Below are positions 13,331-19,886 of a DNA stretch of 19,886 nucleotides, one piece after another. The notes beneath the pieces are model-generated. The model was given only the letters and a program-made list of their open reading frames with translations, was not told where the DNA came from and made no database searches. Every line of letters starts with the position of its first letter. Within the stretch, counting starts at the first letter, position 1. Source of the stretch: Pseudomonadota bacterium (GTDB lineage: Bacteria > Pseudomonadota > Alphaproteobacteria > Caulobacterales > Caulobacteraceae); NCBI GenBank assembly GCA_023424215.1, contig JAFAEC010000043.1, positions 1-19,886 on the forward strand. The letters are read 5' to 3'. The translations under genes and the position numbers were made by a program.

Positions 13331-14605
13331 ATGACCAAGGCAGCCGGCACCGACGCGAAAAGCACGCTCTACTGCTCGTTCTGCGGGAAAAGCCAGCACG
13401 AGGTGCGCAAGCTCATCGCCGGACCGACCGTGTTCATCTGCGATGAATGCGTCGAGCTGTGCATGGACATCATCCGCGAGGAGCACAAGATCAGCTTCTC
13501 CAAGGCGAAGGACGGGGTGCCGTCGCCGAAGGAGATCCGCGAGGTCCTCGACGACTATGTGATCGGCCAGGCGCACGCCAAGAAGGTGCTGAGCGTCGCC
13601 GTCCACAACCACTACAAGCGGCTGAACCACGCGACGAAGAACAACGACGTCGAACTGGCCAAGTCGAACATCATGCTGATCGGGCCGACCGGCTCGGGCA
13701 AGACGCTGCTGGCCCAGACGCTGGCGCGGATCATCGACGTGCCGTTCACCATGGCCGACGCCACGACCCTGACCGAGGCGGGCTACGTCGGCGAGGATGT
13801 CGAGAACATCATCCTCAAGCTGCTGCAGGCCTCGGACTACAACGTCGAGCGGGCCCAGCGCGGGATCGTCTATATCGACGAGATCGACAAGATCAGCCGC
13901 AAGTCGGACAACCCCTCGATCACCCGCGACGTCTCGGGCGAGGGCGTGCAGCAGGCCCTGCTGAAGATCATGGAAGGCACCGTCGCCTCCGTGCCCCCGC
14001 AGGGCGGGCGCAAGCATCCGCAGCAGGAGTTCCTGCAGGTCGACACGGCCAACATCCTGTTCATCGTCGGCGGCGCTTTCGCCGGCCTCGAGAAGGTGAT
14101 CTCGGCCCGCGGCGACGGAGCCTCGATCGGCTTCGGGGCCAAGGTCAAGGAGATCGACGAACGCCGCACCGGCGACATCCTCAAGGGCGTCGAGCCGGAC
14201 GATCTGATGCGCTTTGGCCTGATCCCGGAGTTCATCGGCCGCCTGCCCGTGCTGGCGACGCTGGAGGACCTCGACGAGGAGGCCCTGGTCAAGATCCTGA
14301 CCGAGCCCAAGAACGCCCTGGTCAAGCAGTACAAGCGCCTGTTCGAGATGGAGAACGTCGAGCTGACGTTCACCGACGACGCCCTGTCGGCGGTGGCCCG
14401 CAAGGCCATCACCCGCAAGACCGGCGCGCGCGGCCTGCGCTCGATCCTGGAAGGCATCCTGCTCGAGACCATGTTCGAGCTGCCGACCTTCGAGGGCGTC
14501 GAGGAAGTCGTGGTCAACGCCGAGGTCATCGAGGGCAAGGCCCAGCCGCTGCTGATCTACGCCGAGACCAAGGGGAAGAAGGCCGCGCCCGACAGCGCCG
14601 CCTGA
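13331..14605 (+). CDS. clpX: ATP-dependent Clp protease ATPase subunit ClpX
   Basis: This 424-residue AAA+ unfoldase feeds tagged proteins to ClpP. The N-terminal zinc-binding domain has C15, C18, C37 and C40. The ATPase core has Walker A GPTGSGKT (118-125), the pore-1 loop GYVG (151-154), Walker B IVYIDEIDK (179-187), the RKH pore loop (227-229) and the ClpP-docking IGF loop (266-268). Length matches the family (about 420-425). The ATG at 13331 is preceded by GAGAAGG. In C. crescentus clpX is essential because ClpXP degrades cell-cycle regulators such as CtrA; the same role is likely here by homology. An intrinsic terminator follows. Confidence 0.98.
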   Translation: MTKAAGTDAKSTLYCSFCGKSQHEVRKLIAGPTVFICDECVELCMDIIREEHKISFSKAKDGVPSPKEIREVLDDYVIGQAHAKKVLSVAVHNHYKRLNHATKNNDVELAKSNIMLIGPTGSGKTLLAQTLARIIDVPFTMADATTLTEAGYVGEDVENIILKLLQASDYNVERAQRGIVYIDEIDKISRKSDNPSITRDVSGEGVQQALLKIMEGTVASVPPQGGRKHPQQEFLQVDTANILFIVGGAFAGLEKVISARGDGASIGFGAKVKEIDERRTGDILKGVEPDDLMRFGLIPEFIGRLPVLATLEDLDEEALVKILTEPKNALVKQYKRLFEMENVELTFTDDALSAVARKAITRKTGARGLRSILEGILLETMFELPTFEGVEEVVVNAEVIEGKAQPLLIYAETKGKKAAPDSAA

Positions 14606-14627
14606 TGCCGCATTCGTGAGTGGAGCG

Positions 14628-14658
14628 GGGCGGTCCGGCGACGGGCCGCCCTTCTTCG
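14628..14658 (+). terminator. Intrinsic terminator of clpX
   Basis: GGGCGGTCC and GGGCCGCCC form a 9-base-pair stem with one G-T pair around a GGCGAC loop, followed by TTCTTC. It lies 22 bases after the clpX stop. Confidence 0.78.
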
Positions 14659-14820
14659 TGCCGGAAGCGCCGTGGCGCGCCGGCCACAGGCCGGGCGGGG
14701 TCGAAATCGCCCGCTGAAACGCGGACATAGGCGTCGATGAGCCGCATCCGGCCGCCGCGCCGCACGATCCGTGCAGCCTGGCCGCTGCGGATCGGTCCCC
14801 AGTCGCGCGGGGCGGTCACG

Positions 14821-14851
14821 CTTGAACGTCGCAACCGCGCAACCACATACT
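14821..14851 (+). promoter_or_regulatory. Heat-shock (RpoH)-type promoter of lon
   Basis: CTTGAA at 14821-14826 and CCACATAC at 14843-14850 resemble the sigma-32 elements CTTGAAA and CCCCATNT with near-standard spacing. Heat-shock control is usual for lon. The inverted arms TTGAACG (14822-14828) and CGTTCAA (14852-14858) enclose the core and could form an operator. The leader to the ATG at 14958 is about 100 bases. Confidence 0.55.
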
Positions 14852-14957
14852 CGTTCAAAGGCCGTCGAACGACGGGCCGAGTCGAACCGGTCGGGCATTT
14901 CGCTCCGGCCGCCGGCGCGGCGGGTCCACGATCCACAAGGGCCCCGGAGTACGCATC

Positions 14958-17354
14958 ATGTCCGAGACCAAGACCCTCCCCGTCCTGCCGCTGAGAGACA
15001 TCGTCGTCTTTCCGCACATGGTCGTCCCGCTGTTCGTGGGCCGCGAGAAGTCCGTGCGCGCGCTCGACGAGATCATGAAGGGCGAGAAGCAGATCCTGCT
15101 GGCCACCCAGAAGAACAGCGTCGACGACGACCCGGCGGCCGACGCCATCTACCCGATCGGCGTGCTGGCCAACGTCCTGCAACTGCTCAAGCTGCCCGAC
15201 GGGACCGTCAAGGTGCTGGTCGAGGGCAAGGGCCGCGCCCGCCTGCTGCGCTTCACCGACCGCGCCGACTACTTCGAGGCCGAGGCCGAGGAGATCGCCG
15301 ACGAGCAGGGCGAGCCCTCGCAGTCGGAAGCCCTGCTGCGCGCGGTGATCGAGCAGTTCGAGAACTATGTGAAGCTGAACAAGAAGGTGCCGCCCGAGGC
15401 GCTCAGCTCCATCCCCCAGATCACCGACCCGTCGCGCCTCGCGGACTCGGTCGCCGCCCACCTGTCGGTGAAGATCGGCGACAAGCAGGCGCTGCTCGAG
15501 ACCGTCGCCGTGCCGGCCCGGCTGGAGAAGGTCTACGGCCTGATGGAGGGCGAGATCTCGGTCCTGCAGGTCGAGAAGAAGATCCGCTCGCGCGTGAAGC
15601 GCCAGATGGAGAAGACCCAGCGCGAGTATTACCTCAACGAGCAGATGAAGGCGATCCAGCGGGAGCTGGGCGAGACCGACGACCAGCGCGACGAGATCCT
15701 CGAGCTGGAGAAGCGCATCCGCAAGACCAAGCTGTCCAAGGAGGCGCGGGCCAAGGCCGAGGCCGAGGTCAAGAAGCTGCGCAACATGAGCCCGATGTCG
15801 GCCGAGTCGACGGTTGTGCGGAACTACCTCGACTGGCTGCTGTCGATCCCGTGGGGCAAGGCGCGCACCAAGCCGATCGACCTGGCCCGGGCCGAAGCCA
15901 TCCTCGAGGAGGACCACTACGGCCTCGAGAAGGTCAAGGAGCGGATCATCGAATACCTGGCCGTGCAGGCGCGCACCGGCAGCCTGAAGGGGCCGATCCT
16001 GTGCCTCGTCGGCCCTCCGGGCGTCGGCAAGACCTCGCTGGCCAAGTCGATCGCCAAGGCGACCGGCCGCGAATACGTGCGCATGTCGCTGGGCGGCGTC
16101 CGTGACGAGGCCGAGATCCGCGGTCACCGCCGGACCTACATCGGTTCGATGCCCGGCAAGATCATCCAGTCGATGAAGAAGGCCAAGACGACCAACGCCT
16201 TCGTCCTGCTGGACGAAATCGACAAGCTGGGCGCCGACTGGCGGGGCGACCCGTCCTCGGCCCTGCTCGAGGTGCTGGACCCGGCCCAGAACTCGACCTT
16301 CGGCGACCACTACCTGGAGGTCGACTACGACCTGTCCAACGTCATGTTCGTGACCACGGCCAACAGCCTGAACATGCCGCAGCCGCTGATGGACCGGATG
16401 GAGATCATCCGGGTGTCGGGCTACACGGAGGACGAGAAGGTCGAGATCGCCAAGCGCCACGTGCTGCCCAAGCAACTCGCCGACCACGGCCTGAAGGAAG
16501 GCGAGCTGGTCATTCCCGAGGAATCGATCCGCGAACTGATCCGCTACTACACCCGCGAGGCCGGGGTGCGTTCGCTGGAGCGCGCGCTGGGCGGCATCGC
16601 CCGCAAGGCGGTGCGCGAGATGGCCCGCACCAAGGCCGTGTCGATCACCGTCGACAGCGAGAAGCTGGCCGAATACGCCGGCGTGCGGAAATACCGCTAC
16701 GGGGAGACGGACGAGGAGGATCAGGTCGGCATCGTCACTGGCCTGGCCTGGACCGAGTTCGGCGGCGACATCCTGACCATCGAGGCGGTCAAGATGCCGG
16801 GCCGCGGCCGCATGACCGTGACCGGCAACCTGAAGGAGGTGATGAAGGAGTCGATCTCCGCCGCCGCCTCCTACGTCCGGGCCCGCTCGCTGGCCTTCGG
16901 GGTCAAGCCGCCGGTGTTCGAGAAGACCGACATCCACGTGCACGTGCCCGACGGCGCGACGCCCAAGGACGGTCCCTCGGCCGGCGTGGCGATGACGGTC
17001 GCGATGGTCTCGGTGCTGACCGGGATCCCGATCCGCAAGGACATCGCCATGACCGGCGAGATCACCCTGCGCGGCCGGGTCACCGCCATCGGCGGCCTGA
17101 AGGAGAAGCTGCTCGCGGCGCTCCGCTCGGGCGTCAGGACGGTGCTGATCCCGCAGGAGAACGAGAAGGACCTCGCCGACGTGCCCGACAATGTGAAGGG
17201 CGCGCTGGAGATCGTCCCCATCTCGACCGCCGACGAGGCGTTGAAGTGGGCCCTGACCGGCACGCTGACGCCGGTGGAATGGGACGAGGAGGCGGAACCG
17301 CTGCCCGCCGCCCCGCCCATCCAGGACCCCGGCACGGTGCCAGCCACGCACTAG
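14958..17354 (+). CDS. lon: ATP-dependent Lon protease (LonA)
   Basis: This 798-residue cytosolic AAA+ serine protease degrades misfolded and selected regulatory proteins. The N-terminal substrate-recognition domain (LPVLPLRDIVVFPHMVVPLFVGR) and a long coiled-coil region (about 190-290) precede the ATPase. Walker A GPPGVGKT is at 352-359, and a Walker B-like FVLLDEIDK follows. The C-terminal protease domain has the Ser-Lys dyad: S674 in PKDGPSAG and K717 in GLKEKLLAA, with the same 43-residue spacing as E. coli S679/K722. The ATG at 14958 has GGAG 8 bases upstream. In Caulobacter Lon degrades CcrM and DnaA; a similar role is inferred. A strong intrinsic terminator follows, and a heat-shock-like promoter precedes. 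Confidence 0.98.
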   Translation: MSETKTLPVLPLRDIVVFPHMVVPLFVGREKSVRALDEIMKGEKQILLATQKNSVDDDPAADAIYPIGVLANVLQLLKLPDGTVKVLVEGKGRARLLRFTDRADYFEAEAEEIADEQGEPSQSEALLRAVIEQFENYVKLNKKVPPEALSSIPQITDPSRLADSVAAHLSVKIGDKQALLETVAVPARLEKVYGLMEGEISVLQVEKKIRSRVKRQMEKTQREYYLNEQMKAIQRELGETDDQRDEILELEKRIRKTKLSKEARAKAEAEVKKLRNMSPMSAESTVVRNYLDWLLSIPWGKARTKPIDLARAEAILEEDHYGLEKVKERIIEYLAVQARTGSLKGPILCLVGPPGVGKTSLAKSIAKATGREYVRMSLGGVRDEAEIRGHRRTYIGSMPGKIIQSMKKAKTTNAFVLLDEIDKLGADWRGDPSSALLEVLDPAQNSTFGDHYLEVDYDLSNVMFVTTANSLNMPQPLMDRMEIIRVSGYTEDEKVEIAKRHVLPKQLADHGLKEGELVIPEESIRELIRYYTREAGVRSLERALGGIARKAVREMARTKAVSITVDSEKLAEYAGVRKYRYGETDEEDQVGIVTGLAWTEFGGDILTIEAVKMPGRGRMTVTGNLKEVMKESISAAASYVRARSLAFGVKPPVFEKTDIHVHVPDGATPKDGPSAGVAMTVAMVSVLTGIPIRKDIAMTGEITLRGRVTAIGGLKEKLLAALRSGVRTVLIPQENEKDLADVPDNVKGALEIVPISTADEALKWALTGTLTPVEWDEEAEPLPAAPPIQDPGTVPATH

Positions 17355-17364
17355 GCAAGAGAAA

Positions 17365-17396
17365 CGCCGCTCCGGGAGACCGGGGCGGCGCTTTTG
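17365..17396 (+). terminator. Intrinsic terminator of lon
   Basis: CGCCGCTCCGG, a GAGA loop and CCGGGGCGGCG form an 11-base-pair stem with one G-T pair, followed by CTTTTG. It starts 11 bases after the lon stop and ends just before the intergenic repeat. Confidence 0.88.
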
Positions 17397-17399
17397 TTG

Positions 17400-17548
17400 C
17401 CTTCTCCCCTCGGGGGGGAGGTGGGCGGCGGAGCCGCTCGGATGAGGGGGCTCGCAAGATCAAACCGGATGGCGAGGGAGTCTGGAAGCCGACATCCCCC
17501 TCATCCGTCTCGCTCCGCGAGCCACCTTCTCCCCCGGAGGGGAGAAGG
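17400..17548. repeat. Palindromic intergenic repeat, MITE-like
   Basis: This element of about 149 bases has imperfect inverted arms of roughly 50 bases. The left arm starts CCTTCTCCCCTC and ends GGATGAGGGGG (17440-17450); the right arm starts CCCCCTCATCC (17496-17506) and ends GGGAGAAGG (to 17548). Each arm contains its own CTTCTCCCC/GGGGAGAAG-type hairpin, and about 45 bases of unrelated sequence separate them. The wording 'ccttctcccc...gatgaggggg' resembles a repeat common between genes in Caulobacterales and related alphaproteobacteria. It has no coding capacity. It fills the gap between the lon terminator and the pirin stop codon. Confidence 0.75.
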
Positions 17549-17551
17549 AAG

Positions 17552-18247
17552 TCAGAGCGAATCCACCATCACCAGTTCGGCGTCGGCCTTGGCGGTGATC
17601 GTCACCGTCGCCTCGTCGACGACGGCGGCGGCGTCGCGGGCGTTCAGCGTCTCGCCGTTGACCTCCACCTCGCCGACGGCCGGCACCAGATAGGCGCGGC
17701 GGCCGGGCGCGAGATCATAGCTCAGGCTCTCGCCGGCCTTCAGCGTGGCGCCCAGCACCCTGGCGTCCGCGTTGATCGGCAGGGCCCCGTCGCCCGGATC
17801 GCCCGAGGCCATGACCGTGAAGCGACCCGAGCGGTCGCTCTTCGGAAACTCGCGCTGGCCCCACGACGGCTTGGCGCCCGGCCGGTCGGTCTCGATCCAG
17901 ATCTGGAACAGGGTGGTGGTCTCGTCCTCGAGGTTGAACTCGGAGTGGCGCACTCCCGTGCCGGCGCTCATCACCTGCACGTCGCCCGCCGCCGTGCGGC
18001 CGCGGTTGCCCATGGAGTCCTCGTGGGTGATGGCCCCGGTGCGGACGTAGGTGATGATCTCCATGTCGGCGTGAGGGTGGGGCGGGAAGCCCGACTTCGC
18101 GGCGATCTCGTCGTCGTTCCACACCCGCAGCCGGCCCCAGCCCATGCGCGACGGGTCGTAATAGCTGGCGAACGAGAAGTGGTGGCGGGCCTTCAGCCAG
18201 CCGTGGTCGGCGCCTCCGAGGCTGCCGAAGCGGCGAACGTCGATCAT
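17552..18247 (-). CDS. Pirin family protein (YhhW-like)
   Basis: This 231-residue bicupin has the pirin metal-binding set: H57 and H59 in PPHPHADMEI, H101 and E103 in GVRHSEFN, the same positions as in E. coli YhhW and almost those of human pirin. The opening HHFSFASYYDPSRMGWGRLRVWNDD is highly characteristic. Pirins bind iron; YhhW and human pirin show quercetin 2,3-dioxygenase activity in vitro, but bacterial roles are mostly unknown and often linked to oxidative or electrophile stress. The ATG has a strong AAGGAG ribosome binding site 8 bases upstream. The promoter region contains a perfect palindrome that overlaps the end of aroC, suggesting control by a dedicated repressor. The stop lies 3 bases from the intergenic repeat. 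Confidence 0.92.
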   Translation of the reverse strand: MIDVRRFGSLGGADHGWLKARHHFSFASYYDPSRMGWGRLRVWNDDEIAAKSGFPPHPHADMEIITYVRTGAITHEDSMGNRGRTAAGDVQVMSAGTGVRHSEFNLEDETTTLFQIWIETDRPGAKPSWGQREFPKSDRSGRFTVMASGDPGDGALPINADARVLGATLKAGESLSYDLAPGRRAYLVPAVGEVEVNGETLNARDAAAVVDEATVTITAKADAELVMVDSL

Positions 18248-18296
18248 GACGGGTCTCCTTGCAGGGCGCGCGGCGAACGGCGCGCCGGTCAGGGTC

Positions 18297-18320
18297 GATA
18301 TAGGTAACTACAACTGTTAC
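18297..18320 (-). promoter_or_regulatory. Pirin promoter with palindromic operator
   Basis: GTAAC-N7-GTTAC at 18304-18320 is a perfect 5+5 inverted repeat immediately upstream of a TATATC -10-like element (18302-18297, minus strand). An operator between -35 and -10 would block RNA polymerase. GTAAC/GTTAC half-sites are reminiscent of redox- or quinone-sensing HxlR/MarR-type repressors, but no regulator gene is in the window. Confidence 0.5.
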
Positions 18321-19414
18321 GAAAAGGGGGCGCCCATTTGCGCCCGGTGCCGCAGCATCGCGTCGGCCAGCACGCAGGCGGCCATCGCCTCGACCACCGG
18401 CGCGCCGCGCAGGGCGACGCAGGGGTCGTGACGGCCCTTGGTGCGCAAATCTGTCTCCTCGCCGTCGCGGGTGATCGTCCGCCGCGGCGTCAGGATGGAA
18501 GAGGTGGGCTTGAAGGCCACGCGCGCCGTCAACGGCTGGCCCGTCGAAATCCCGCCCAGCACGCCGCCGGCGTGGTTGGACAGGAACACCGGCTGCCCGT
18601 CCGCGCCCAGCCGCATCTCGTCGGCGTTGTCCTCGCCCGACAGTTCGGCGGCGGCGAAGCCGGCCCCGATCTCGACGCCCTTGACCGCATTGATCGACAT
18701 AAGGGCGGCGGCCAGTTCGGCGTCCAGCTTGCCGTAAAGGGGCGCGCCCCAGCCGGTGGGCACGCCGGTCGCCTCCAGCGCCACCACGGCGCCGATGGAG
18801 GAGCCGGCCTTGCGGACCTCGTCCAGATACGCCTCCCACGCCGGCACGACCTCGGCGGACGCGGCGAACAGGGGGTTGTCGTGGACGGCGTCGAAGTCGA
18901 CCGCATCCGGCGCGATGCGGTGGGGCCCGATCTGCACCACCCCGGCGCGGATGCGCACACCGTCGCCCAGCACCTTGCGGGCGATCGCGCCGGCGGCGAC
19001 GCGCACCGCCGTCTCGCGCGCCGAACTGCGCCCGCCGCCGCGCGGATCGCGGACGCCGTACTTGGCCTGGTAGGTGTAGTCGGCATGGCCGGGGCGGAAG
19101 GCGCGGGCGATCTCGCCATAGTCCTTCGAGCGGGCGTCCTCGTTCTCGATCAGGATCGAGATCGGCGTGCCGGTGGTCACCGGGCCGGCGCCGTCGTCGT
19201 ACGTGCCCGACAGGATGCGCGCCGTGTCGCTTTCCTTGCGCTGGGTGACGAAGCGGCTTCCGCCGGGCTTGCGCCGGTCCAGCCACGGCTGCAGGTCGGC
19301 CTCGGTCAGCGGGATGCCCGGCGGGCAGCCGTCGACGATGCAGCCGATCGCCGGCCCGTGGCTCTCGCCCCAGGTGGTCACGCGGAAGAGGTGGCCGAAG
19401 GTGTTGTGGGACAT
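18317..19414 (-). CDS. aroC: Chorismate synthase
   Basis: This 365-residue enzyme of the last shikimate step converts 5-enolpyruvylshikimate 3-phosphate to chorismate using reduced FMN. It carries the family signatures GHLFRVTTWGESHG (catalytic H19), RPGHADYTYQAKYG (H110), RDPRGGGRSSARET and, near the end, KGRHDPCVALRGAPVVEAM. Length is typical (350-370). The ATG at 19414 has only a weak ribosome binding site (AGGTCG) and follows the DnaJ-like gene by 8 bases, so it is probably co-transcribed with it. Its last codons overlap the palindromic operator of the downstream pirin gene. Confidence 0.97.
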   Translation of the reverse strand: MSHNTFGHLFRVTTWGESHGPAIGCIVDGCPPGIPLTEADLQPWLDRRKPGGSRFVTQRKESDTARILSGTYDDGAGPVTTGTPISILIENEDARSKDYGEIARAFRPGHADYTYQAKYGVRDPRGGGRSSARETAVRVAAGAIARKVLGDGVRIRAGVVQIGPHRIAPDAVDFDAVHDNPLFAASAEVVPAWEAYLDEVRKAGSSIGAVVALEATGVPTGWGAPLYGKLDAELAAALMSINAVKGVEIGAGFAAAELSGEDNADEMRLGADGQPVFLSNHAGGVLGGISTGQPLTARVAFKPTSSILTPRRTITRDGEETDLRTKGRHDPCVALRGAPVVEAMAACVLADAMLRHRAQMGAPFS

Positions 19415-19422
19415 GGCGCGAC

Positions 19423-19886
19423 CTAAGCCGCCATGCGGTCCGGCGTCCAGACGCGGGTGAAGCGGACCAGCAGGTCTTCGGCCGAGGAGGGGGCGTCGGC
19501 GGAGGGCTCCAGGGTCACGAACAGGTGCCCCTGCGGCCGCGCGCCGCGCGCGGGGAGGCCGAGGCCCCTGAGCCGCACGCGCAGGGTTTCCTGCCCGGCG
19601 ACGATCCAGGCCGAGCGCGGCCCGGTCCAGGTGTCGATCTCGATCCGGCCGCCGTCCTCGATCAGCCGCGGCGGCACGGGCCAGGCCATGTACAGGTCGT
19701 CGCCGAGGACGGTGAGGCCGTCGGCGGCGCGGATCAGGACCGGCAGGTGCAGGTCGGCCCCGTCGGCGGCCCCGCGGCGCAGGCGCAGCCGCTCGCCCGA
19801 GCGCAGCCCGGCCGGCACGCGGACGCGAAGGCTGCGACCGCCGGCCTGGACCCGGACGCGGGCGCCGGAGAGGGCCTCGCGCGGGG
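19423..19886 (-). CDS. DnaJ-like co-chaperone, C-terminal part (5' truncated by window)
   Basis: The reading frame is open to the window edge, so the J-domain, if present, lies outside. The visible roughly 153 residues match the C-terminal substrate-binding region of DnaJ/CbpA-type proteins. ALSGARVRVQAGGRSLRVRVPAGLRSGERLRL is equivalent to the DnaJ 'VPTLDGRVKLKVPAGTQSGxxxRLRG' block, followed by DLHLPVLIRAADGL and, later, LRGLGLPARGARPQGHLFVTLEP. The last block corresponds to the conserved 'GKGxPxxxxxxxGDLYVxxxVxxP' segment. The protein would recruit Hsp70 (DnaK) to clients. No glycine/cysteine zinc-finger repeats are visible in this part, consistent with a CbpA-like or atypical DnaJ. It precedes aroC by 8 bases in the same direction. 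Confidence 0.8.
   Translation of the reverse strand, partial: PREALSGARVRVQAGGRSLRVRVPAGLRSGERLRLRRGAADGADLHLPVLIRAADGLTVLGDDLYMAWPVPPRLIEDGGRIEIDTWTGPRSAWIVAGQETLRVRLRGLGLPARGARPQGHLFVTLEPSADAPSSAEDLLVRFTRVWTPDRMAA

Larger units (their letters stand above)
14606..14957. other. 352-base intergenic region between clpX and lon
   Basis: This gap holds the clpX terminator near its left end, a heat-shock-like promoter for lon at 14821-14851, and a lon leader of about 100 bases. I see no convincing coding sequence or RNA gene in the remainder (about 14660-14815), which is as G+C-rich as the flanking genes. Confidence 0.7.

Noticed and set aside
14660..14957. Possible small genes in the clpX-lon gap
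   Set aside because: The open frames there lack ribosome binding sites and family features, and overlap the predicted lon promoter and leader.

Overview
The window is a high-G+C, gene-dense alphaproteobacterial chromosome segment. The best fit is the Caulobacterales (Caulobacter/Brevundimonas/Phenylobacterium-like). The main clue is the protease locus: clpP and clpX are separated by a reverse-oriented HAD phosphatase gene, which is the clpP-cicA-clpX arrangement described in Caulobacter crescentus, followed by lon. No rRNA, tRNA, CRISPR array, phage or transposase gene was seen. All assignments come from reading the sequence by eye; no database search was run.

Layout. (1) 1-3045, plus strand: the 3' part of an ATP-dependent DNA ligase, an MscS-type mechanosensitive channel and a threonine-aldolase-like PLP enzyme. 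(2) 3073-7004, a stress block: an EcfG/ECF15-like sigma factor gene lies back to back with a single-ORF EgtB-EgtD ergothioneine synthesis fusion. A nearly perfectly symmetric EcfG-type promoter lies between them, reading GGAAC-N16-CGTT on both strands. Next come a KGG-repeat stress protein, a small proline-rich repeat protein and an ElaB/YqjD-like membrane-anchored protein, with further EcfG-like boxes upstream of these small genes. (3) 7001-7702: a YcbL-like metallo-beta-lactamase-fold hydrolase, convergent with the previous gene and sharing a CTAG double stop. (4) 7887-17354, the protein quality-control locus: tig, two tandem paralogous secreted proteins of unknown function, clpP, a 105-aa conserved hypothetical, cicA (reverse), clpX and lon. 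Good intrinsic terminators follow tig, clpP, clpX and lon, so these are probably separate transcription units. (5) 17400-17548: an intergenic palindromic, MITE-like repeat. (6) 17552-19886, minus strand: a pirin, chorismate synthase (aroC) and the 3' part of a DnaJ-like co-chaperone gene.

How it fits together. The stress block looks like a small general-stress regulon next to its own sigma factor: thiol/histidine antioxidant synthesis plus small stress proteins. The quality-control block supplies co-translational folding (trigger factor) and ATP-dependent proteolysis (ClpXP, Lon), with a heat-shock-like promoter in front of lon. The most unusual items are the symmetric sigma promoter, the EgtB-EgtD fusion (domain order opposite to fungal Egt1), the tandem secreted paralogues inserted between tig and clpP, and non-canonical residues beside the ClpP active-site serine.
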